DNA from: JADGOV01 sp963814355
GTDB taxonomy: Bacteria > Actinomycetota > Actinomycetes > JADGOV01
Reading direction: 5' to 3'
NCBI GenBank assembly: GCA_963814355.1
Contig: CAWFCZ010000001.1
Location: forward strand, 22,065 to 86,064
Length of the DNA stretch: 64,000 bases
Part shown: positions 50,762 through 61,819 of the stretch, in pieces
How the letters are laid out: each line of letters starts with the position of its first letter
Position numbering within the stretch: position 1 is the stretch's first letter
The notes under the pieces: generated by a model
The model's input: only the letters and a program-made list of their open reading frames with translations
The model's database searches: none
What the model was told of the DNA's origin: nothing
Program-made: the position numbers and the translations under genes

Positions 50762-51766
50762 TCAGTCTGCCGGGGCGTCCAGGGCGGCGAGCACGGCCTG
50801 TTCCTTCTCGGCCGGCAGGCCGACGGGCGGCAACCCCGGGCGGGGTACCGGCACCCCGCCGGCCGCCAGCCACGCCCAGGTGTCGGCCACGGTGTCGGTC
50901 ACCGGCCGGCAGTGCAGGCCGCTGTCGATTGCCCGCTCGACTCGGGTAGTGAGAAAGCCGGCCATGGTGGGCGCGAGTTCTGGTACCCAGCACGGCAGCT
51001 CGGTCCACGGCTCGACGAAGTGCTCAGCCAGAAGTTGCTCAGGCGTCCAGCGCAGCCGCGCACTGGACCCGGTCGCGGCGACGCAGGCCTCGAGCAGTTC
51101 CCCCATGGTGGCGAAGCCGGGTCGGGAGACGGCGTTCACCGGGCCGGTCACCCCGGCGGCCAGCACGTCGAGCAACCAGCCGGCGAGGTCGCGGGCGTCG
51201 ATGAATTGCAACGGCCGCTCCGGTCGGCCGGGCGCGAGCACGTCGCCGCCGGCGGCGATCCGCGACAGCCACCACGGCAGCCGCCCGATGTTCTCCCGCG
51301 GCCCGAGGATCAGCCCGGGGCGGACCAGCAGCGCGCGGTCGCCGTAGGACTCGGTGACCGCCCGTTCGCAGCCCGCCTTGAGTTCGCCGTACTCCCCGCC
51401 GGTCGCATCCGCCGGGCAGTCGTAGATCCGCGCCTGCTCGTCGACGGACTCGGCGAGCGCATCGGGATAGACCGAGATGCTGGACACGAACAGGTATAGC
51501 GGCACCCGCTCGACGAGCAGCCGGGCCGCCCGGCCGACCTCCGCCGGTATGAACCCGCTGGTGTCGATGATCGCATCCCACGACCGGTCGCGGAGCCGGT
51601 CGAGGTCGGCGGCCCGGGTCCGGTCGCCGTGCAGCGCGTCGGCCCCGGCGACCGGCTCACCGCTGCGACCGCGGCTGAAGGTCGTGACCTCCCAGCCGCG
51701 GTCCAGCGCGTCACGCACGATCGCATGGCCGAGGAAGACCGTTCCGCCGAGCACCAGCAGCCGCAT
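50762..51766 (-). CDS. NAD-dependent epimerase/dehydratase family protein
   Basis: 334 residues of the extended SDR family. The N-terminal motif is LVLGGTVFLGHAIV, the active-site Ser-Ser sits in LFVSSISVY, and Tyr-x3-Lys in GEYGELKAGCE. LLVRPGLILGPREN and PLQFIDARDLAGWLL follow, both typical of family members that act on nucleotide sugars or isoflavone-type substrates. The C-terminus has a cap region ending in a short tail. Substrate unknown; the next gene is a membrane glycosyltransferase-like protein. Confidence 0.82.
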   Translation of the reverse strand: MRLLVLGGTVFLGHAIVRDALDRGWEVTTFSRGRSGEPVAGADALHGDRTRAADLDRLRDRSWDAIIDTSGFIPAEVGRAARLLVERVPLYLFVSSISVYPDALAESVDEQARIYDCPADATGGEYGELKAGCERAVTESYGDRALLVRPGLILGPRENIGRLPWWLSRIAAGGDVLAPGRPERPLQFIDARDLAGWLLDVLAAGVTGPVNAVSRPGFATMGELLEACVAATGSSARLRWTPEQLLAEHFVEPWTELPCWVPELAPTMAGFLTTRVERAIDSGLHCRPVTDTVADTWAWLAAGGVPVPRPGLPPVGLPAEKEQAVLAALDAPAD

Positions 51767-51811
51767 CCTCCGACCGTACGGCGCTCCGTACTGCTCGGCT
51801 TGACCGGCCGC

Positions 51812-54409
51812 TCAGCCCACCCGAGCGGCGGCGGCCCCCACGCTCAGCCCGAGCCCGTCGGAACTGACGTCGACCAGCACCTCGTCGCCGTCGCGGACCT
51901 CGCCCGACAGGATCGCCTTGGCCAGCGAGTCGCCGATCGCGGACTGGACCAGGCGGCGCAGCGGCCGGGCACCGTAGACCGGGTCGAAGCCGTTGAGCGA
52001 GAGCCACTCCCGGGCCGGCGCACTCACACTCACCGTGAGCCGCCGGGACGCGGCGAGGCGGGCGGCGAGGCGGGCGATTTGCAGGTCCACGATCTGGGCC
52101 AGCTCCTCGTGGCCGAGCGCGTCGAAGACCACCACGTCGTCGAGCCGGTTGAGGAACTCCGGCTTGAACGTCTCCCGCACCGCGGCCAGCACCCGGTCCG
52201 TGCGCTGTTCCGGGGTGAGCAGCGGGTCGGTGATGAACGTGGACCCGAGGTTGGAGGTGAGGATCAGGATGGCGTTGCGGAAGTCGACCGTACGGCCCTG
52301 GCCGTCGGTCAACCGGCCGTCGTCGAGGACCTGCAGCAACACGTCGAAGACGTCCGGATGCGCCTTCTCCACCTCGTCCAGCAGGACGACGGTGTACGGC
52401 CGGCGCCGGACCGCTTCGGTAAGCTGGCCGCCCTCGTCGTACCCGACGTAGCCGGGCGGGGCACCGACCAACCGCGAGACGGTGTGCTTCTCGCCGTACT
52501 CGCTCATGTCGATCCGTACCATCGCCCGCTCGTCGTCGAAGAGGAAAGCGGCGAGTCCCTTGGCGAGTTCGGTCTTGCCCACCCCGGTCGGGCCGAGGAA
52601 GAGGAAGGAGCCGGTCGGCCGGTCCGGGTCGGAGATGCCGGAACGGGCCCGGCGGACCGCATCGGAAACCGCCCGTACCGCCTCGGCCTGCCCGACCACC
52701 CGCTTGCCCAGCTCGGCTTCCATCCGCAGCAGCTTTGCGGTCTCGCCTTCCAGCAGCCGCCCGGCCGGGATGCCGGTCCAGGAGGAGACCACGTCGGCCA
52801 CGTCATCAGGGCCGACCTCCTCCTTGACCATCGCCTCGGAGGTCTCGGTGGTGGCGCGCGCCTCGGCCAGCTCCTTCTGCACCGCCGGGATGTCGGCGTA
52901 GAGCAGCCGGCTGGCCGCCGCCAGGTCACCGTCGCGCTGCGCCCGCTCGGCCTGGCCGCGCAGTTCCTGCAGCCGCTGGTTGAGCTCACCGACGCGGTCC
53001 AGGCCGAGCTTCTCCCGCTCCCAGCGGGCGTTCAGCCCGTCGAGTTGCTCCTGGCGGTCGGCGAGATCCCGGCGCAGCCGTTCCAGGCGGTCCCGGGAGG
53101 CGGCGTCGTCCTCGTTGGACAGCGCGAGCTCCTCCATCTTCAGCCGGTCGACCTGGCGCTGCAGCTCGTCGATCTCCACCGGCCGCGAGTCGATCTCCAT
53201 TCGCAGCCGGGATGCCGCCTCGTCGACCAGGTCGATCGCCTTGTCCGGGAGGAAGCGGGCGGTGATGTAGCGGTCCGAAAGGGTCGCCGCGGCCACCAGG
53301 GCCGCGTCGGAGATGTCCACCTTGTGGTGCGCCTGGTAGCGGTCCTTCAGCCCGCGCAGGATGCCGATGGTGTCTTCCACGCTGGGCTCGCCGACCAGCA
53401 CCTGCTGGAAACGCCGTTCCAGCGCGGGATCCTTCTCGATCCGGGTCCGGTACTCGTCCAGCGTGGTGGCCCCGACCATCCGCAGCTCGCCGCGGGCCAG
53501 CATCGGCTTGAGCATGTTTCCGGCATCCATCGAGCCCTCGGCGGCGCCGGCCCCGACCACGGTGTGCAGCTCGTCGATGAAGGTGATGATCTGCCCGTCG
53601 GAGGACTTGATCTCCGACAGCACGGCCTTGAGGCGCTCCTCGAATTCCCCGCGGTACTTCGCGCCGGCCACCATCGCGCCGAGGTCCAGCGCGATGAGCC
53701 GCTTGTCGCGCAGCGACTCGGGTACGTCGCCGGCCACGATCCGCTGGGCGAGCCCCTCGACGACGGCGGTCTTGCCGACGCCCGGCTCACCGATCAGGAC
53801 GGGGTTGTTCTTGGTACGCCGGGACAGCACCTGCACCACCCGGCGGATCTCAGCGTCCCGGCCGATCACCGGGTCCAGCTTGCCGTCCCGGGCGGCGGCG
53901 GTGAGGTCGACGCCGTACTTCTCCAGCGCCTGGTAGGTCCCCTCCGGGTCCTGGCTGGTCACCCTGGCGGTGCCGCGTACCTTGCTGAACGCGCCGAGCA
54001 GCGCATCCGGCCCGGCACCGAGGCTCTGCAGCGCTGCGGCCACCTCGCCACCGGCCTCGGCCAGCCCGACCAGCAGGTGCTCGGTGGAGATGTAGGCGTC
54101 ACCGAGCGCGCTGGCCCGTTCGGCGGCGTCGCCCAGCACCGCCAGCGAGTGCCGGGACAGCCCGGGCGCGGCCACCGAGGATCCGCTGGCGCTGGGTAGC
54201 CGGGCGGCCAGGGCCTCCGCGCGGGCGCGCACGGTGGCCGGCGCGGCGCCGACCGCCTCGAGCAGCGGGGCGGCGGTGCCCTCGGGCTGGGCCAGCACGG
54301 CCAGCAGCAGGTGGACCGGCTCGACGTTGGGGTGCCCGGCGGCGGCCGCCTGGCGAACGGCGTCGGAGAGGGCTTCTTGGCTCTTGGTCGTCAGGTTGTT
54401 GGCGTTCAT
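51812..54409 (-). CDS. clpB: ClpB disaggregase chaperone
   Basis: 865 residues, standard length. Order: N-terminal Clp repeat domain (TTKSQEALSDAVRQAAAAGHPNVEP), first AAA+ domain with Walker A GEPGVGKTA near 205, the middle coiled coil (about 400-520, ELQRQVDRLKMEELAL...) that docks DnaK, and a second AAA+ domain with GPTGVGKTELAK near 605. It resolves aggregates together with the DnaK system encoded upstream. GAAGG lies just before the ATG. The upstream region has a HAIR operator and tandem repeats, so it is HspR-controlled. Confidence 0.97.
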   Translation of the reverse strand: MNANNLTTKSQEALSDAVRQAAAAGHPNVEPVHLLLAVLAQPEGTAAPLLEAVGAAPATVRARAEALAARLPSASGSSVAAPGLSRHSLAVLGDAAERASALGDAYISTEHLLVGLAEAGGEVAAALQSLGAGPDALLGAFSKVRGTARVTSQDPEGTYQALEKYGVDLTAAARDGKLDPVIGRDAEIRRVVQVLSRRTKNNPVLIGEPGVGKTAVVEGLAQRIVAGDVPESLRDKRLIALDLGAMVAGAKYRGEFEERLKAVLSEIKSSDGQIITFIDELHTVVGAGAAEGSMDAGNMLKPMLARGELRMVGATTLDEYRTRIEKDPALERRFQQVLVGEPSVEDTIGILRGLKDRYQAHHKVDISDAALVAAATLSDRYITARFLPDKAIDLVDEAASRLRMEIDSRPVEIDELQRQVDRLKMEELALSNEDDAASRDRLERLRRDLADRQEQLDGLNARWEREKLGLDRVGELNQRLQELRGQAERAQRDGDLAAASRLLYADIPAVQKELAEARATTETSEAMVKEEVGPDDVADVVSSWTGIPAGRLLEGETAKLLRMEAELGKRVVGQAEAVRAVSDAVRRARSGISDPDRPTGSFLFLGPTGVGKTELAKGLAAFLFDDERAMVRIDMSEYGEKHTVSRLVGAPPGYVGYDEGGQLTEAVRRRPYTVVLLDEVEKAHPDVFDVLLQVLDDGRLTDGQGRTVDFRNAILILTSNLGSTFITDPLLTPEQRTDRVLAAVRETFKPEFLNRLDDVVVFDALGHEELAQIVDLQIARLAARLAASRRLTVSVSAPAREWLSLNGFDPVYGARPLRRLVQSAIGDSLAKAILSGEVRDGDEVLVDVSSDGLGLSVGAAAARVG

Positions 54410-54439
54410 CGCACCTTCACTCGCAGGTACCGGGGCTGG

Positions 54440-54489
54440 TCACTACTGGGTCATCTCACTACTAGATTCAACTCACTACTAGACTCAAC
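54440..54489. repeat. Tandem 17-base repeats upstream of clpB
   Basis: TCACTACTAGATTCAAC (54456-54472) is followed directly by TCACTACTAGACTCAAC (54473-54489), 16 of 17 identical, and preceded by a decayed copy starting TCACTACT at 54440. On the transcribed (minus) strand each copy begins GTTGA(A/G)TC, like a HAIR half-site, and carries TAGTAGT. Confidence 0.8.
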
Positions 54490-54498
54490 ACCGCCAGG

Positions 54499-54519
54499 GT
54501 TGAGTCTCTTCCGCTCAAC
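54499..54519. promoter_or_regulatory. HAIR operator upstream of clpB
   Basis: GTTGAGT-N7-GCTCAAC matches the HspR inverted repeat CTTGAGT-N7-ACTCAAG at 12 of 14 arm positions. It lies 90-110 bases before the clpB start and 14 bases after the hspR stop. A further half-site, ACTCAAC, occurs at 54531-54537. Confidence 0.75.
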
Positions 54520-54532
54520 TCTTACGTGTCAC

Positions 54533-54973
54533 TCAACTCTGGCGCCCGGCGGGTTGCCAGACCGTGATCTCCTGCTGGCGGACCGGGACCAGGTCGCGGC
54601 GGTAGGCGGCGTGCATGCGGCGTTCCACCTCGACCTCGACCCGGCCGGCCTCGCGGCGGGCCACGTCGAGCTGGGCGCGCAGCTCCGACACCCGCGACGT
54701 CAGCGCCAGCAACTGGTTCTCCAGGTCGAGGATGCGCTTGACCCCGGCCAGGTTCACCCCCTCGGACTGGGAGAGCCGCTGCACCTCACGGAGTTGGGCG
54801 ATGTCCCGGGCGGAGTACCGCCGACCGCGGCCGGGCGACCGGTCCGGTGAGACCAGTCCCAGCCGGTCGTAGGTCCGCAGGGTCTGCGGGTGCATACCGG
54901 CCAGGACCGCGGCGACGGAGATCACGTACACCGGGGTGGTGTCGTCGTGGGCCGATCCAGGCAGGTCAGGCAC
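54533..54973 (-). CDS. hspR: HspR heat-shock repressor
   Basis: 146 residues of the MerR family. The DNA-binding domain is at 15-85 (VYVISVAAVLAGMHPQTLRTYDRLGLVSPDRSPGRGRRYSARDIAQLREVQRL), followed by a coiled-coil helix (LENQLLALTSRVSELRAQLDVARREAGRVEVEVERRM). In Streptomyces and Mycobacterium, HspR binds HAIR sites with DnaK as co-repressor, closing a feedback loop. It is the last gene of dnaK-grpE-dnaJ-hspR and overlaps dnaJ by eight bases. Confidence 0.95.
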   Translation of the reverse strand: MPDLPGSAHDDTTPVYVISVAAVLAGMHPQTLRTYDRLGLVSPDRSPGRGRRYSARDIAQLREVQRLSQSEGVNLAGVKRILDLENQLLALTSRVSELRAQLDVARREAGRVEVEVERRMHAAYRRDLVPVRQQEITVWQPAGRQS

Positions 54974-56147
54974 GGCCAGCCGCCGCGCGCAGGGTGGCCC
55001 GCGGGTCGTCGGTAGCCTCCTCGGCGAAGGACTCCAGGGCGTCTTTCGCCTTGCCGGACAGCTTCTGCGGGACGGCCACCTGCAGGGTGACCAGCAGGTC
55101 GCCCCGGCTCCCGTCCTTGTGCGGGACGCCCTTGCCGCGGACCCGCATCGTCCGCCCGCTCGGGGTGCCGGGCGGCACCTTGAACGACACCGGCTGCCCG
55201 CCCAGCGTCGGTACCGGAATTGTCGCCCCGAGCGCGGCCTCCGGGAAGGTGACCGGCACGGTGACGGTCAGGTTGTCCCCGGTGCGCCCGAAGACCGGGT
55301 GCGGGGTTACGTGCACAGTAACGACCAGGTCACCGGCCGGGCCGCCGCGCTCGCCTGGCCCACCCTTGCCCTTGATCCGGATCCGCTGGCCGTCGGCGAC
55401 GCCGGGCGGGATGCGGACGGTCAGCGACCGCTCGCTGGCCGAGCGGCCGGTGCCCGCGCACGTCGGGCACGGGTCGTCGACCAGCAGCCCCTGGCCACGG
55501 CACTCCAGGCACGGCTCGTCGAAGGCGAATCCCCCGCCGGCGCTGCGCGAGACGTGCCCGGTGCCGGAGCACTCCGGGCAGACCCGCGGCACGGTGCCGG
55601 GCTTGGCCCCGGTACCGGCGCAGGTGGCGCACGGGCCGGGCACGGTCAGCCGCAGCGGGGCGGTGACGCCCTCCACCGCGTCGGCGAAGCCGAGGGTCAG
55701 CTGCGCCTCGAGGTCGAGGCCCTTGCGGGGCATCTGACCGGTACGCGACCCGGTGCCCCGGTTGCCGAACAAGCCCCCGAGGATGTCGCCCAGGCCTCCG
55801 CCACCGGCTCCGCCGCGCGAGCCCATCTGGCCGAGCAGGTCATTGAGGTCGAAGTTGACCCCGCCGGGCCCGCCGGGCCGGCCCCCGGTGGGCACCCGGA
55901 AACCGCCGGCGCCGAACAGCGACCGGGCCTCGTCGTACTCCTTGCGCTTGGTGGCGTCGGAGAGGACGTCGTATGCCTCGGAGACCTCCTTGAAGCGCTC
56001 CTCGGACTTGGCGTCCGCGGCGTTGGCGTCCGGGTGGTGCCGGCGGGCCAGCTTCCGGTACGCCTTCTTGATATCGGCTGCGCTGGCGTCCTTGGAGACG
56101 CCTAACGCCTTGTAGTAGTCCTTCTCGATGTAGTCACGAGTGCTCAT
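54966..56147 (-). CDS. dnaJ: DnaJ chaperone (Hsp40)
   Basis: 393 residues in the full type I layout. The J domain has the HPD tripeptide in RRHHPDANAA. A Gly-rich region follows (GGRPGGPGG), then four zinc repeats CATCAGTG, CPECSGTG, CLECRGQG and CPTCAGTG, and the C-terminal substrate domains. The J domain starts with DYIEKDYYKALGVSKDASAADIKKAYRKLA. It stimulates DnaK ATPase. Its start overlaps grpE by 14 bases. Confidence 0.97.
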   Translation of the reverse strand: MSTRDYIEKDYYKALGVSKDASAADIKKAYRKLARRHHPDANAADAKSEERFKEVSEAYDVLSDATKRKEYDEARSLFGAGGFRVPTGGRPGGPGGVNFDLNDLLGQMGSRGGAGGGGLGDILGGLFGNRGTGSRTGQMPRKGLDLEAQLTLGFADAVEGVTAPLRLTVPGPCATCAGTGAKPGTVPRVCPECSGTGHVSRSAGGGFAFDEPCLECRGQGLLVDDPCPTCAGTGRSASERSLTVRIPPGVADGQRIRIKGKGGPGERGGPAGDLVVTVHVTPHPVFGRTGDNLTVTVPVTFPEAALGATIPVPTLGGQPVSFKVPPGTPSGRTMRVRGKGVPHKDGSRGDLLVTLQVAVPQKLSGKAKDALESFAEEATDDPRATLRAAAGRA

Positions 56148-56885
56148 TCGGCGCCTCCGGGGCCACCTCGTGAGGCGCTCCCGGCTCGTCGAACGCCTCG
56201 CCGGCCGGCTGGTCGGCCGGCTGGTCCGCAGTCACCGGTTCCGGACTCGCCGGCTCGGCCACCCCCACCCGGGCCGGCCGCAGGATGCGCTCCCCGAGGC
56301 GGTATCCGGGCTGGAGCACCATGACGCAGGTCGCCTCCGCGACCTCGGCCGAATAACTGTGCATCAGCGCCTCGTGGACCGTCGGGTCGAACGGGTCGCC
56401 CACCTCGCCGTAGGCCACCAACCCGAGCTTGGTCGTGGTCGCCTCCAGGCTCTCCGCGACCGACTTGAAGCCGCCCTCCAGCTCGCCGTGGTCACGGGCC
56501 CGGCCGATGTCGTCGAGAACCGGCAGCAGGCCGAGCAGCACACTGGCCAGGGCCTGCTCGGCCACCGCCAGCCGATCCCGCTCGACCCGGCGCCGGTAGT
56601 TGTCGTACTCGGCCTTGACCCGCTGCAGGTCCGAGGTACGCTCCGCCAGCTCGTTACGCAGCGCCACCACCTCCGGGGGCATGGCCAGCGTCTGCGGCAC
56701 CGGCTCCGGGTGCCCCGGCCCGGAGGCCGGACCCGGCGCCGCCGAGGCGGCTCCGGGCCGGCGCTCGCCGGTCAGCGGGTCGATGCGTCGCTTGTCCCGG
56801 ACGATCGGCCGGTCCGGGTCGAAGCCCGGGCCGTTGCCCTCGGACGTGCTTCCACGCACGGAGGCGCCTTCGGGTACCGATGAGC

Positions 56886-56889
<4 letters not shown>
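56134..56889 (-). CDS. grpE: GrpE nucleotide exchange factor
   Basis: 251 residues. A disordered N-terminal part of about 85 residues precedes the long helix (LRNELAERTSDLQRVKAEYDNYRRRVERDRLAVAEQALAS) and the beta-rich head (LGLVAYGEVGDPFDPTVHEALMHSYSAEVAEATCVMVLQPGYRLGERILRPARVGVA). It releases ADP from DnaK. The C-terminal Ala/Pro/Asp-rich tail makes it longer than most. Its GTG overlaps the dnaK stop by four bases. Confidence 0.96.
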
Positions 56890-58751
<1,862 letters not shown>

Positions 58752-58830
58752 GGGAGCTTCCCTTCGTACTGCTTTCGAGGTCTGTGGTTGAGCCGGTGCC
58801 ACTCAGAGTGGCGCGGTACCTGGGGCAACG

Positions 58831-58860
58831 TCAAGTCGACTTGAGTTCTTCCCACTCAAC
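58831..58860. promoter_or_regulatory. HAIR operator with overlapping palindrome upstream of dnaK
   Basis: CTTGAGT-TCTTCCC-ACTCAAC (58840-58860) is a 13-of-14 match to the HspR HAIR consensus. Its left arm is also the right half of a perfect 14-base palindrome TCAAGTCGACTTGA (58831-58844), adding a third half-site with a short spacer. The site lies about 80-110 bases before the dnaK start. The remaining 207 bases up to the next gene show nothing else I can support. Confidence 0.85.
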
Positions 58861-59067
58861 TTTTCTGCCTGTGCCCTCCCCGGCATGGCCTGCGGCCGGT
58901 ACCGCGCCGGCCGACGGCGAGGGTGTCGGCGGGCGAACCTAGCGACCAATGAGGCAACCTGTTTCGCCTTCCGAGCGGCCGGGCGCACGTTCGCCGTAAC
59001 ACCTCGTCCGACCGGCCGGTAGCCGGCCGATCAAGGCGCGGTCGTAAGCTCGGATCAGCGTCCCCGG

Positions 59068-61293
59068 ATGACCGGAGCCTCCACGTTGCGCCTCATAATC
59101 GGCCTGCTGATGACGGTCGCCGCGCTCGCCGTCGCCGGGCGGCGGGCGTACTGGCTGTATCGACTGATCAAGGTTGGGCAGCCCGCGCCGGGCCGCCTCG
59201 ACGGCATCGGTGAGCGACTGCGGAGCCAGCTCACCGAGGTGTTCGGCCAGCGCAAGCTGCTCAAGTGGAGTGCGCCGGGGGCGGCGCACTTCTTCACGTT
59301 CTGGGGCTTCATCATCCTCGGCGCCACCATCCTGGAGGCGTACGGGGCGCTCTTCGATGAGCACTTCTTCATCCCGATCATCGGCAAGTGGGCGATCCTC
59401 GGGCTGCTCGAGGACTTCTTCGCGGTCGCGGTCCTGCTGGCGCTGGTCTACTTTGCGATCAACCGGGTCCGCGACGCGCCGGCCCGACGGCAGCGGGCGT
59501 CCCGGTTCTACGGCTCGCACACCGGCCCGGCCTGGGTGATTCTCGGCATGATCACCGCGGTGGTGGTCACCCTGCTGGTCTACCGCGGTGCGCAGATCGA
59601 CACCGGCCACTTCCCGTTCGGCGCCGACCACCGCGGCACGTGGTGGACCTTCGCGTCCAAGGCGACCGCGGTGGTCTTGCACCCGCTCGGCGAGTCCGCC
59701 AACGGGGTGATCGAGACGGTCTTCATCCTGGCCCAGATCGGCGTGATCCTGGCCTTCCTGGTGCTGGTGCTCTACTCCAAGCACCTGCACATCTTCCTCG
59801 CGCCGCTCAATGTGCTCACCAAGCGCGAGCCGGTCGCCCTCGGTGCGCTGGCCACCACGCCGGACATCGAAGCGCTGATGGAGGAGGAAGACCCGCAACT
59901 CGGTATCAGCAAGGTCGAGGACTTCAGCTGGAAGGGGATGCTCGACTTCGCCACCTGTACCGAGTGCGGCCGGTGTCAGAGCCAGTGCCCGGCCTGGAAC
60001 ACCGGCAAGCCGCTGTCCCCCAAGTTGGTGATCATGGACCTGCGGGATCACCTGTTCGCCAAGGCCCCGTATCTGCTCGATGCGAACGGCGCGCCGGTCA
60101 CCGGGGTGGAGGAGGACGCCGGCAGCGTGCCCGCGCACGACGGCCCCCCGGCCCACGAGCACAGCCACGGCGCGGTCCCTGAATCCGGCTTCGGGCGCCT
60201 GCCCACGCCGGGCAAGGCGCAGGCCGAGCGGCCGCTGGTCGGTACCGCCGAGGAACTCGGCGTGATCGACCCGGACGTGCTCTGGTCGTGCACGACCTGC
60301 GGGGCCTGCGTCGAGCAGTGCCCGGTGGACATCGAACACGTCGATCACATCGTGGACATGCGGCGCTACCAGGTACTGATCGAGAGCAACTTCCCGAGCG
60401 AGGCCGGCACCATGCTGCGCGGCCTGGAGAACAACGGCAACCCGTGGAACCTGCCGTCCCGCAAGCGGATGGAGTGGGCTCAGGGCCTTCCTTTCGACGT
60501 GCCGGTGATCACCCCCGGCGAGAAGATTCCGGACGACGTCGAGTACCTGTACTGGGTCGGCTGCGCCGGTGCCCTGGAGGACCGCTCGGTCAAGACCACC
60601 AGGGCCTTCGTCGAGCTGCTGCACACCGCCGGGGTTTCTTTCGTGGTCCTCGGCGAGGGCGAGACTTGCACCGGCGACCCGGCCCGGCGCCTCGGTAACG
60701 AGTACCTCTTCCAGGAACTCGGCAAGGCCAACGTCGAAACCCTCAACGAGGTGGGCGCCAAGAAGATCGTGGCCACCTGCCCGCATTGCTTCAACACGCT
60801 GGCCAATGAGTACCCGGCGCTCGGCGGTCACTACGAGGTGGTGCACCACACCCAGCTGCTCGGCCGGCTGGTGAGCGAGGGTCGGCTCACCCCGGTCGCC
60901 CCGGTGGATGCGAAGGTGACCTACCACGACCCGTGCTACCTGGGCCGGCACAACAAGGTCTACACCCCGCCGCGCGAGGTGCTCGGGTCGATCCAGGGCC
61001 TGCGGGCGCAGGAGATGCACCGCTGCAAGGAACGTGGCTTCTGCTGCGGCGCCGGCGGGGCCCGGATGTGGATGGAGGAGCGGATCGGCAAATCGATCAA
61101 CTCTGAGCGGGTCGACGAGGCCCTCGGTCTGGACCCGGACGTGATCTCCACCGCGTGCCCGTACTGCATGGTGATGCTCTCCGACGCGGTCAACGCCAAG
61201 CAGCAGAGCGGCGAAGCGGCCGAGGGCGTCCAGGTGCTCGACGTTGCCCAGTTGCTGGCCAAGTCGCTGGTCCGGCCCGCTTCCGGCGGCTGA
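59068..61293 (+). CDS. EtfD-like membrane iron-sulfur oxidoreductase
   Basis: 741 residues. The N-terminal 260 residues form about six membrane helices with a cytochrome-type nitrate-reductase gamma pattern (AAHFFTFWGFIILGATILEAYG). Two ferredoxin-type Cys clusters follow: CTECGRCQSQCP (about 296-307) and CTTCGACVEQCP (about 407-418). The C-terminal part has two CCG domains: GCAGALE, CPHCFNT, HDPCYLGRHN and FCCGAGGARMW. This is the layout of mycobacterial EtfD (Rv0338c), which takes electrons from acyl-CoA dehydrogenases via ETF to the quinone pool. The same neighbourhood to dnaK is found in Mycobacterium. Confidence 0.88.
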   Translation: MTGASTLRLIIGLLMTVAALAVAGRRAYWLYRLIKVGQPAPGRLDGIGERLRSQLTEVFGQRKLLKWSAPGAAHFFTFWGFIILGATILEAYGALFDEHFFIPIIGKWAILGLLEDFFAVAVLLALVYFAINRVRDAPARRQRASRFYGSHTGPAWVILGMITAVVVTLLVYRGAQIDTGHFPFGADHRGTWWTFASKATAVVLHPLGESANGVIETVFILAQIGVILAFLVLVLYSKHLHIFLAPLNVLTKREPVALGALATTPDIEALMEEEDPQLGISKVEDFSWKGMLDFATCTECGRCQSQCPAWNTGKPLSPKLVIMDLRDHLFAKAPYLLDANGAPVTGVEEDAGSVPAHDGPPAHEHSHGAVPESGFGRLPTPGKAQAERPLVGTAEELGVIDPDVLWSCTTCGACVEQCPVDIEHVDHIVDMRRYQVLIESNFPSEAGTMLRGLENNGNPWNLPSRKRMEWAQGLPFDVPVITPGEKIPDDVEYLYWVGCAGALEDRSVKTTRAFVELLHTAGVSFVVLGEGETCTGDPARRLGNEYLFQELGKANVETLNEVGAKKIVATCPHCFNTLANEYPALGGHYEVVHHTQLLGRLVSEGRLTPVAPVDAKVTYHDPCYLGRHNKVYTPPREVLGSIQGLRAQEMHRCKERGFCCGAGGARMWMEERIGKSINSERVDEALGLDPDVISTACPYCMVMLSDAVNAKQQSGEAAEGVQVLDVAQLLAKSLVRPASGG

Positions 61294-61309
61294 GGCGGCG
61301 GAGCAGGCG

Positions 61310-61819
61310 GTGGCCCAGGGCGGGCGCGGCCGGGGCGGCCGGGACGAGGCGGACCCCTACGAGGCGGCCGCCGCCCGACTCGACGCCGACCGGCGCAGCC
61401 GGGATCTCGGCGACCCGATCCCGGCGCTGCCGCCGGGACTGGCCACCCCGATGCCCGACCGGCGCAAGATGCGAAGGACCCTGTACCTGATCGGCGCCGT
61501 CCTGCTGATCCTCATCGTCGGCCGGGTCACCGCCCGGTCGCACGCCCCGGAGCTGGCGGCAAGCTGCACGAAGGTGCAGCTCGCCATCAACCCGAGCGCG
61601 GTGCACAGTGGTCGCGCCGTGACGTGGTCGGCGACCGGACCTTCCGGCCGGGCAATCACCCTCACCGTCGGCGATCGGCAGGTTTCCCCCGACCGGACCA
61701 CGCTCACCGGCTGCAAGGCCACCGGCAAGTTCCTGGTACCGGTCGGGCCCGGTCGCTACGACGTTACCCTGCGGGCTGGCTCCGCGACGGCGACGGCGCG
61801 GCTTTCGGTTACCGGCTGA
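61310..61819 (+). CDS. Single-span membrane protein of unknown function
   Basis: 169 residues. The N-terminal 55 residues are charged and Pro/Arg-rich, one membrane helix follows (TLYLIGAVLLILIVGRVTA, about 56-75), and an outer beta-rich domain of 90 residues contains two Cys (AASCTKVQL, LTGCKATG) that probably pair. The latter resembles an Ig-like fold (AVTWSATGPSGRAITLTVGDRQ). No family is recognised. The GTG follows GGAGCAGGCG. It is 16 bases after the EtfD-like gene and converges on the CheA-like gene with an 11-base overlap. Confidence 0.65.
   Translation: MAQGGRGRGGRDEADPYEAAAARLDADRRSRDLGDPIPALPPGLATPMPDRRKMRRTLYLIGAVLLILIVGRVTARSHAPELAASCTKVQLAINPSAVHSGRAVTWSATGPSGRAITLTVGDRQVSPDRTTLTGCKATGKFLVPVGPGRYDVTLRAGSATATARLSVTG

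Noticed and set aside
58939..61020. A minus-strand open frame of about 690 codons opposite the EtfD-like gene
   Set aside because: The composition is Arg/His/Gly-rich without motifs, whereas the plus strand encodes two ferredoxin clusters and CCG domains.
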